A stretch of 15,800 bases of DNA from Cytidiella melzeri (taxonomy: Eukaryota; Basidiomycota; Agaricomycetes; Polyporales; Irpicaceae): the NCBI GenBank assembly GCA_022592445.1, contig JABYQR010000624.1, forward strand, positions 1 through 15,800. Reading direction: 5' to 3'. The notes beneath the pieces are model-generated. The model saw nothing but the letters and a program-made list of their open reading frames with translations, was not told the DNA's origin and did no database searches. Below are positions 1-5,419 of the stretch, in pieces (position 1 is the stretch's first letter; every line of letters starts with the position of its first letter). The translations under genes were made by a program, and so were the position numbers.

Positions 1-643
1 AGCTCGTTTTTGAACTCTTCCCACGTTCCTATTGTCTGACCCTTCGTCAGCTTCTTGATCCACGGCTCCATGTATTGAGCCGCCGCGCCTGAGAGCCAGT
101 TCATCGCAACGGCAATATGTTGCCTGTCTGTAGCAACATTCTTGTAGACAAGCCACAGAGAGATCTTGTTCAACTACTTGTTGAACTTGACCTTGCCGTC
201 AGTGCCGTTGAACTCCGGAGGCTTGCCAATCTTGGGCTGGCGCAAGGATCCTCCTTGTCCTTGAGACAAGGGAAGCTGATCACCATGTCAAGATCAGTGT
301 CCATCCGCTGGACTTGTGTGTCCGCAGCGGACTGCGAGTAGAGGTCTTGACCGACCTTACCGATATATTCTTGGAGATTATCCTCCAACAATGATAGCTG
401 ATTGTTCCAGATGAGCACCATTTGATTCATCATATTGTGGACGATGGCAGCAGTTGCTCCACCTTCAACCGTACGAGTAAAAGCCCTTTGGGCCGTGTTC
501 AGGTTGTGGTAGATGTGCTGCTCGAAGTTCTCCACAGAAGGGTTATAGACAATTGGCGTAATCTTGCCAAAGGTAACTGAGTGGGTGAGGTTAGAAGCAG
601 CAGCGGGGGCAGCGCTGGATCCGGCGTTGGATTGAGTGGCCAT
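1..643 (-). pseudogene. gag: Gag of element A (decayed, cut by window edge)
   Basis: Structural capsid protein of a Ty3/gypsy element. The ATG is at 641-643 on the minus strand. About 134 codons read cleanly, with an alanine-rich N-terminus and then a helical region. Near position 240 the frame changes: the next frame reads PKIGKPPEFNGTDGKVKF, the usual entry into the retrotransposon gag domain. It continues through MNWLSGAAAQYMEPWI and TWEEFKNEL to the left edge. The frame change fits one missing base. A TAG stop at 174-176 replaces what is normally a tryptophan codon (NKW). The C-terminal part and any zinc knuckle lie outside the window. The protein differs clearly from the gag of element B, so this is another family. 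It lies 171 bp downstream of the pre-gag ORF on the same strand. The assignment is confident from the motifs; loss of function rests on the frameshift and the stop. Confidence 0.85.
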
Positions 644-814
644 TGCTTTCTAATTTCTCAGTTAGCAAAGGATAAGCAAAATACTATTTCTAGTATAAGA
701 AGAAGAGAAACACCACTTTTCACACAATGAACTCTTGTCAGAGTTGTTTTCACACATTAAATCCTTTTCAGGAAGTTGTCACCAAGTAAAATGAGGCTTG
801 TCAGCCAATACATT
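644..814 (-). other. Spacer between pre-gag and gag of element A
   Basis: This 171-bp non-coding stretch separates the pre-gag stop (TAA at 815-817) from the gag ATG. The equivalent spacer in element B is 51 bp. No promoter or splice signal is convincing here. How gag would be translated behind an upstream ORF is not shown by the sequence. Confidence 0.6.
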
Positions 815-1434
815 TTATTCCATTTCCGCATATACAAAGGTGTTCATTTCGAACAGCCCTTCTAGTAGCTCTAAGATGTAACCCCATCTCTGGTGTATGT
901 TCACAAAACTAATTCTACCCAAACTTTTTAAGTCCTTTTTCAACATTCTCCATTCCCTATTCAACATCTTGTCCGTATGGTTCTCCTTGAACCACTGTTC
1001 TATCATGTAGACCCAACCAATCAGCAGCTGAACATTTTCGCGACGAGTGTTGAGCCGTGCATCTGAAGATTGGCCACCACTTGCGAAAGACGCGTCCAGC
1101 TTGTTGAGCACAGGCTCAAGCCTTTGACAGGCTGCTGTGATCATGGGTTCAAACTCCTGTTGACAAAGCATAAGCTTTGTCTTACGGAAGTGGAGATTGG
1201 AGGGAAGAGGAGTGGGAGTGGGAACATGAGTGCAACTGTTTCGATCTTCAATCCATTTCAGCTTTCTCCTTCTCCTGCTTCTCAATTCTATCGAGAAGAC
1301 TTTGCTGAGACATGAGGCTAGAGAGCTGTCTCATACAAGCTTGATTCTCCTCATGCTCAATGGTAGTGCGAGCTTGCTCTTTGAGATTGATCCTCTTGAT
1401 GAGAGTTTGTTGTCTGGGTACTTGACACGGCAGG
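815..1434 (-). pseudogene. Pre-gag ORF of element A, C-terminal part
   Basis: This is the second part of an ORF that precedes gag and is split by a solo LTR. Reading away from the LTR, the coding frame starts KPCRVKYPDNK. It shifts near 1390 to a frame containing LKEQARTTIEHEE and MSQQSLLDRIEKQEKEK, and shifts again near 1255 to the frame that ends at 815. The last part has a proline-rich linker (VPTPTPLP) and then about 120 mostly helical residues. The motif REWRMLKKDLKSLGRISF parallels REWQLLDWGCKAIGKVSF in element B's pre-gag protein, and the proline linker and preceding coiled-coil-like stretch also line up. Restored length would be about 250 codons against 242 in B. I recognise no known domain. 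The homology to B is strong by eye; the function is unknown. Confidence 0.75.
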
Positions 1435-1439
1435 GCTTT
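1435..1439. repeat. Target-site duplication of the solo LTR (left copy)
   Basis: GCTTT directly flanks the solo LTR here and again at 2199-2203. Removing the LTR and one copy rejoins the element A pre-gag reading frame exactly, so this is a true insertion scar. Confidence 0.92.
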
Positions 1440-2198
1440 TGACACGGAGACAAGGCTCGACGTGACAGACAGGGACACGAAGTGGATATCGACGAGGAGG
1501 TGGTGGCAGGCGTGTAGCACAATGCTCTCACCAGCTATCAGACTTTATACAAGTTATCTAGCCCAGTAAAGACCAAGTTAGTATTGATACTACTCGCTAT
1601 GTAGTACAAGAGGGGTGTTGCTTACCTAGCCCAGTAAAGACCAAGAGGTCGAGATGGGGGCTAGGAGCGTACATGTAGCTGCTTATATAGACTTCAGGGA
1701 CCTGCGCATAGACCATGTTGAGGGCAGGCTTTGCAAGAAGCCATGTGAACGAAGAACAAAAGAACTACCTAAAGGAGAACAATAGCTATTGTCTAGACCT
1801 TGCCAAGAACTCTACCCGTGAGAGAATCTATCTAAAAGGAGACCAACTATTGTGTTCCATTCCCACACCTGTGAGAACATCCTTCCATAAAGAGAACAAT
1901 AGGGAAAGAACAATAAGGAGCCCATGTGGATGGTATCTATGACGTCAAACCCTAGCTATGGGCTGAGCCATGTGTCTGTAGCCATGTGGTCTTACTTAAG
2001 CTAAGTCACATGCCAGTGTGACGTAGTAGCAAGTAATGTGACCGTGTGGAGCGTCTAAGCCACGTGATACGGGCGCTTAATAGACGTGCAAAGGAGTTTA
2101 TGCAAAGAGAATTGAAACTAGGTTGTAGCCCGGAGTTTTACAGATAAAAACCAGAGGTAAATTGCGAAAATTAAGGGCTAGTCAGGCCATCCATGACA
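1440..2198 (-). mobile_element. Solo LTR of the element B family, inserted in element A
   Basis: A 759-bp LTR in reverse orientation. Its 5' end is at 2198 (TGTCATGG) and its 3' end at 1440 (CCGTGTCA). It matches the B LTRs along its whole length: U3 is near identical, while the R-U5 end is clearly more diverged (roughly four in five bases over the last 66 bp). It has the family's CRE-like TGACGTCA (1940-1947), a TATA box starting at 1689, the RNA 5'-end motif at 1646-1655, and the candidate intron at 1558-1625. No internal sequence of its family flanks it and 5-bp duplications lie on both sides. It is therefore a solo LTR left by LTR-LTR recombination of a former full element. Confidence 0.93.
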
Positions 2199-2203
2199 GC
2201 TTT
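2199..2203. repeat. Target-site duplication of the solo LTR (right copy)
   Basis: Second copy of GCTTT, abutting the LTR end at 2198. Confidence 0.92.
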
Positions 2204-2340
2204 CCGGTGTCTTTGAACTTGTTGAGAGTCTCCTTGGAGACTGCGAAGCGTTCTTGAAGTCCAGTGACTTCATTGCGGACGGGGATGGAGTAGGAAGCCT
2301 TGCGGCCAGTCTTAGCAGCGACATAGCGGGAGAGTGGCAT
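2199..2340 (-). pseudogene. Pre-gag ORF of element A, N-terminal part
   Basis: The ORF starts at an ATG at 2338-2340 on the minus strand in a good context (CACCATGCC). It reads 47 codons, beginning MPLSRYVAAKTGRKASYS and ending KFKDTGK, where the solo LTR interrupts it. The N-terminus is basic, as in the element B protein (MPKDTRPRFSK). Across the insertion the frame continues as DTG-KPCRVKY once the LTR and one GCTTT copy are removed. The segment is too short to appear as an ORF alone and is recognisable only through that junction. It may bind nucleic acid, judging only from its basic character. Confidence 0.75.
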
Positions 2341-2904
2341 GGTGACTGTGTGACAAAGTGTAATGAGCTTGTCAGCTCAGTGGTGTGCGAAACAAATCTC
2401 TATAAAGGAGAGGTCCTGTGTGTGCGTGGGGTAGTGCCGGCGTCGGCCTGGACTCTCTCTCCAGGTCCGGTGGTGAATAGGATCTCCGTCACGGTTCCAC
2501 CTGTGCGGAAAATGGTTGGCGGATCAGTATTACACTGACCCTAAGTCCAGCCAGAACAAGTTACCCGTCTTTGTGCCTAGGCACTCATGGGCTTCTAGTC
2601 CTGTTGTCTAGCTCTTATAATGAGCGTCTGACACCAGACTCCACTATCGCCTGTGGGGAGGCACACTTTCATCATGTTGGCATAATGCCAACCCCTGCTC
2701 TGATCAGCTCTAGGAGCGTCGGGCGAGAAGGTGATTCAAGTTGTGCATATCAAGGCAAGGCCTAGACATCACTACCACTTAAAGCCTATGGTCCGGCTAC
2801 CTCTATGTCTAGAGGGTTTGTAAAGGGGCCCACGCACAGGCACAAGACCTAGAAGAAAAGGGGAAGAAACCTCCAGCACGTCCAGAGACGTGAGGGAGTA
2901 GAGG
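2341..2904 (-). other. Long 5' leader of element A
   Basis: These 564 bp lie between the priming site and the pre-gag ATG; the element B leader is only about 135 bp. No gene is supported: the ORFs seen on the plus strand are short and resemble nothing. It contains a 17-bp near-perfect palindrome at 2676-2692 (8-bp arms, GTTGGCAT, with a one-base centre) and a 10-bp palindrome, TGCCTAGGCA, at 2574-2583. On the minus strand a 3' splice-like CACACAG lies just before the ATG, so part of the leader could be intron. Its extra length could also reflect an old insertion that I cannot identify. Confidence 0.55.
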
Positions 2905-2916
2905 CAGTCTTATCCA
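2905..2916 (-). promoter_or_regulatory. Self-priming primer-binding site of element A
   Basis: On the minus strand this site reads TGGATAAGACTG. It begins two bases after the LTR end (ACA, then TT). It is a perfect 12-bp complement of CAGTCTTATCCA in the LTR (3054 down to 3043), the predicted first bases of the transcript, 34 bp from the start of the TATA box. This is the arrangement known from Tf1, where the RNA 5' end folds back to prime reverse transcription instead of a tRNA. The pairing and spacing are seen directly; use as a primer is inferred. Confidence 0.8.
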
Positions 2917-3080
2917 AATGTAACAGTTAAGGTTACACTCACCAGATAAGTGTTAGACTTGAGGGGGAGATAATGATATAGACAGTAAGAGGTGTGGTGA
3001 GCAAAGTACTGGAGAGTACAGAGTAGTCCTTCATCAACAGAGTGGATAAGACTGAGGGGATATGCCCTCAGGAGTGCCTC

Positions 3081-3088
3081 TATATATA
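3081..3088 (-). promoter_or_regulatory. TATA box of the element A LTR
   Basis: TATATATA, read on the minus strand from 3088. The predicted transcript start at about 3054 lies 34 bp from the start of the box, the same distance as in both B-family LTR types in this window. Confidence 0.7.
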
Positions 3089-3261
3089 CATGAAGGGGAG
3101 GACCCCAGGTACTACCATAAGACCCCTAATACCTACATGAGTAAGCAAAGTAATCTACCTTACTAAGCATGCCCTATGCCCTAGTGGTGTCACTTCAATA
3201 ATCAACCAATAGCAATTGTCCCCATGACCTGACCCCATGACCCAGCTCCAAGGCTAGACTT

Positions 3262-3306
3262 TTCCAGAAGGTTCTAAGAACTATGACATCATCTAATGGA
3301 ATGTTC
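3262..3306. promoter_or_regulatory. Heat-shock-element-like triplets in the element A LTR
   Basis: TTCcaGAAggTTC at 3262-3274 is three alternating nGAAn units with the correct 2-bp spacing; a further GAA follows at 3278-3280. GAAtgTTC at 3299-3306 gives two more units. A degenerate copy lies near 3335-3358. Such arrays bind HSF in eukaryotes. Function here is inferred from sequence only. Confidence 0.4.
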
Positions 3307-3447
3307 TATACTATGACATCATAGCTCCAGCATGTTCCACAAGGTTCCAGAGAGTTCTATCATGTGATACACAGATAAGAAAAGGAGCGCATCAGCGCAT
3401 CAGAGACAGGAGGTGCATCAGCGCATCAATTGATAGGCACTGAGAAT

Positions 3448-3521
3448 AAGCGCCGGAATAAGCGCTGGATAAGCGCCTAAATAGACGCCGGATAAGCGCT
3501 GGATAAGCGCTTGACAAGCGC
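3448..3521. repeat. Helically phased AAGCGC array in the element A U3
   Basis: AAGCGC occurs at 3448, 3460, 3471, 3494, 3505 and 3516, with a variant AGACGC at 3483. Steps are 12, 11, 12, 11, 11 and 11 bp. A period close to one helical turn puts every copy on the same face of the DNA, as expected of a cooperative binding array upstream of the promoter. Confidence 0.65.
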
Positions 3522-3548
3522 TTAAATATTCCCAATAATACCGTTGCC

Positions 3549-3738
3549 TAGTAAAGCAAGTCTTGTAGAAACATTGAAAATCTGTGACAGTAGATACCCG
3601 TACATGACTTCAAACGGAGCACGCTGCGTAGATGAGTTGACACAAGAGTTGATGGCAAATTCAGCCACTGGGATGTATTCTGCCCAATCATCTTGTTGTT
3701 GATCAACAAAGAGTTGTAGAATCTTTTCTACTTCTTGG
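3549..3738 (-). pseudogene. pol: Element C integrase, downstream fragment
   Basis: On the minus strand this reads QEVEKILQLF, QDDWAEYIPVAEFAINS and APFEVMYGY, the conserved stretch after the integrase catalytic core of Ty3/gypsy elements. It is the direct continuation of the integrase that ends at 11381-11385 (ERVNQ): deleting element B and one CTTGG copy rejoins the frame as VNQ-EVEK. The coding match fades at about 3549, where the element A LTR begins, so the GPY/F region and any chromodomain of C are missing. Confidence 0.85.
3734..3738. repeat. Target-site duplication of element B (left copy)
   Basis: CTTGG abuts the 5' LTR and recurs at 11381-11385. Confidence 0.95.
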
Positions 3739-3989
3739 TGTCATGGATGGCCTGACTAGCCCTTAATTTTCGCAATTTACCTCTTGTTTTTATCTGTAAA
3801 ACTCCGGGCTACAACCTAGTTTCAATTCTCTCTGCATAAACTCCTTTGCACGTCTATTAAGCGCCCGTATCACGTGGCTTAGACGCTCCACACGGTCACA
3901 TTACTTGCTATCACGTCACACTGGCATGTGACTTAGCTTAAGTAAGACCACATGGCTACAAGCACATGGCTCAGCCCATAGCTAGGGTT

Positions 3990-3997
3990 TGACGTCA
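3990..3997. promoter_or_regulatory. CRE/ATF-type palindrome in the B-family LTR
   Basis: TGACGTCA, conserved at 10876-10883 in the 3' LTR and 1940-1947 in the solo LTR. Such sites bind bZIP factors like Atf1, which regulate stress genes in fungi. Whether it drives this LTR is inferred. Confidence 0.5.
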
Positions 3998-4247
3998 TAG
4001 ATACCGTCCACATGGGCTCCTTATTGTTCTTTCCCTATTGTTCTCTTTATGGAAGGATGTTCTCACAGGTGTGGGAATGGAATACAATAGTTGGTCTCCT
4101 TTTAGATAGATTCTCTCACGGGTAGAGTTCTTGGCAAGGTCTAGACAATAGCTATTGTTCTCCTTTAGGTAGTTCTTTTGTTCTTCGTTCACACGGCTTC
4201 TTGCAAAGCCTGCCCTCAACATGGTCTGTGCGCAGGTCCCTGAAGTC

Positions 4248-4255
4248 TATATATA
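4248..4255 (+). promoter_or_regulatory. TATA box of the element B 5' LTR
   Basis: TATATATA. The putative RNA start at 4282 is 34 bp from its first base; the 3' LTR has the same box at 11134-11141. Confidence 0.75.
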
Positions 4256-4311
4256 CTGCTGCATGTACGCTCCTAGCCCCCATCTCGACCTCTTGGTCTT
4301 TACTGGGCTAG

Positions 4312-4377
4312 GTAAGCAACCCCTCTTGTACTACATAGCTGGTAGTCACAATACTAACTTGGTCTTTACTGGGCTAG
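4312..4377 (+). other. Candidate intron in the R-U5 leader of element B
   Basis: A 66-bp segment has all fungal intron signals: AG|GTAAGC at the donor, a perfect TACTAAC branch motif at 4353-4359, and CTAG at the acceptor, 18 bp beyond the branch motif. The same signals are kept in the 3' LTR (11198-11264) and in the solo LTR (1558-1625, minus strand), although their interiors vary in length (66, 67 and 68 bp). The last 20 bp of the upstream exon are repeated exactly as the last 20 bp of the intron, so the intron may have arisen from a short duplication containing AGGT. Splicing is inferred, not shown. Confidence 0.55.
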
Positions 4378-4495
4378 ATATCTGTGTAAGGTTTATAGCT
4401 GGTGAGAGCATTGTGCTATACGCCTGCCACCACCTCGTCGTCGTCTTCCACTCCGTGTCCCTAGTCGTTACGTCGAGCTCCGTCTCCGTGACATT

Positions 4496-4505
4496 AGGTC
4501 GAGAT
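4496..4505 (+). promoter_or_regulatory. Self-priming primer-binding site of element B
   Basis: AGGTCGAGAT starts two bases after the LTR end. It is the exact complement of ATCTCGACCT at 4282-4291, the predicted RNA 5' end. No TGG typical of tRNA-primed sites is present. This matches the Tf1 self-priming layout and repeats that of element A with different sequence, which makes chance unlikely. Confidence 0.85.
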
Positions 4506-4639
4506 CGTTGTGAAACCCTGGGTTCCCCCATTCCCACCGTTTAAAAAAGTTTATTCCTGTTTGACGAGTACGTCTCCGGTCTTCTCATACCGTTGAGCTA
4601 CACTTACGTCGTCCGTTTCTACCCCCTGCGCGTTGTCTA
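4506..4639 (+). other. 5' leader of element B with a second candidate intron
   Basis: Non-coding leader between the priming site and the pre-gag ORF. GTACGT at 4568-4573 could be a splice donor, with TCTAG at 4636-4640 as acceptor, CTTAC at 4603-4607 as branch site, and a pyrimidine-rich stretch between. Removing these 73 bp would join A4567 to TG4641-4642 and create an ATG followed by CCT, the natural start of the pre-gag protein. The prediction is moderate: the donor is preceded by GA rather than AG. Confidence 0.4.
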
Positions 4640-5368
4640 GTGCCTAAGGACACACGCCCCCGTTTTTCTAAGAACCTCCCTGCCACTGAGCCTCAGCTCA
4701 AGAGGTCTCTTCCACCATCTTTCCTCGACGCTCTCGCTGAAAAGCGCAAGAGTGGTCAACCTCATCGTTGGTCTGACAAGGACCTGGTCACTGTCGCGAA
4801 GTACGTGTCCAAGAAGCCGCCTGTTAAAGGCATCACCCTCACCGTCCCCTCATACGAGGAAAATCGCCAACTCCGCGCCTCTGCAAGAGCATACGGAGAA
4901 CGAGCTGCTGAGGAGCGTGACCGCACCTTAGCTGAGCAACAGACCCACAAGCTCACCTTTGCAGAGCGACTAGCAAAGCTCCCTGCACCAACTCCCGCCC
5001 CCGCTGCACCAAAGCCGGTGTTGATCGACTTTAAAAAGTTCACGCCGGTAGATCTCGTCGGCATCTTCAAGCCAAAACTCACCGCCGTCCGCACTCGCTT
5101 GCAAGCTCTCACGGAGCTTGAAGAACTCCTAAACCGCGCCAACCCCGACCACCGTCGCGCGCTGCTTCACCTCGTCAACAAGGTCAATCGTTTCCTCAAC
5201 CGAGTCGACGATCTCGCTCCCGTCACAGCAGACCGCGAGTGGCAGCTCTTGGACTGGGGTTGTAAAGCAATCGGGAAAGTTTCCTTCAAGCAGCTTCGTA
5301 AAAATTACGATAGAGTTTTAGCACAACTTAACGTAATCAATAGTGATAGCTACTTTGAGTGGATCTAG
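4640..5368 (+). CDS. Pre-gag protein of element B (unknown function)
   Basis: An open frame of 242 codons upstream of gag with no stop or frameshift. It has no ATG at all: the first codon is GTG at 4640. Either the ATG was lost by an A-to-G change or the ATG is made by splicing (see the leader entry). The N-terminal 60 residues are basic. Residues about 70-115 are charged and helical (YEENRQLRASARAYGERA and onward), likely a coiled coil. Residues about 114-125 are proline/alanine-rich. The last 110 residues are helical, with REWQLLDWGCKAIGKVSF near residues 200-217. The C-terminal half resembles the pre-gag product of element A. I see no Gag, protease or envelope motif and no signal peptide or membrane segment. 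It ends 51 bp before the gag ATG, so it probably shares the genomic RNA. Function is unknown. Confidence 0.75.
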   Translation: MPKDTRPRFSKNLPATEPQLKRSLPPSFLDALAEKRKSGQPHRWSDKDLVTVAKYVSKKPPVKGITLTVPSYEENRQLRASARAYGERAAEERDRTLAEQQTHKLTFAERLAKLPAPTPAPAAPKPVLIDFKKFTPVDLVGIFKPKLTAVRTRLQALTELEELLNRANPDHRRALLHLVNKVNRFLNRVDDLAPVTADREWQLLDWGCKAIGKVSFKQLRKNYDRVLAQLNVINSDSYFEWI

Positions 5369-5419
5369 ACACGGTACAATTACATACAATTCTTCGATTC
5401 GAGCACGGTCACAGACGAC

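Larger units (their letters stand above)
2919..3548 (-). mobile_element. 5' LTR of element A
   Basis: LTR of about 630 bp read on the minus strand. Its 3' end is clear (TGTTACA at 2925-2919, followed by TT and the priming site). The 5' end near 3548 is less certain: GGCAACGG stands where TGTAACGG would complete the inverted terminal repeat. U3 (3548 down to about 3055) holds seven AAGCGC-like motifs spaced 11-12 bp apart, heat-shock-element-like triplets and two TGACATCA motifs. A TATA box is at 3081-3088 and R-U5 covers about 135 bp. The element lies within the integrase gene of element C. Its matching duplication would be outside the window, so insertion rather than deletion is inferred. 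Confidence 0.75.
3739..4493 (+). repeat. 5' LTR of element B
   Basis: 755 bp bounded by TGTCA and TGACA. U3 runs to about 4281 and contains a CACGTG motif (3871-3876), a palindromic CRE TGACGTCA (3990-3997), several ATTGTTCT repeats and a TATA box. R starts near 4282. R-U5 contains a perfect 20-bp direct repeat (4292-4311 and 4358-4377) that brackets a candidate intron. A 75-codon ORF on the opposite strand (3995-4222) is present in all three family LTRs here, but nothing shows that it is expressed. Confidence 0.95.

Noticed and set aside
1248..1520. Minus-strand ORF of 90 codons as a gene of its own
   Set aside because: Its first third is LTR sequence and its ATG lies inside the solo LTR; only the part past 1434 belongs to the pre-gag ORF of element A.
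2961..3540. A plus-strand 3' LTR starting TGATATAG after a polypurine-like GAGGGGGAGA at 2961-2970
   Set aside because: The 12-bp complement between 3043-3054 and 2905-2916, the TATA spacing and the downstream pre-gag and gag on the minus strand show that the LTR runs on the minus strand and ends at 2919; the purine run lies inside its U5.
4762..5142. Minus-strand ORF of 126 codons opposite pre-gag
   Set aside because: Serine/arginine-rich shadow of a lysine- and alanine-rich coding strand; no independent evidence.
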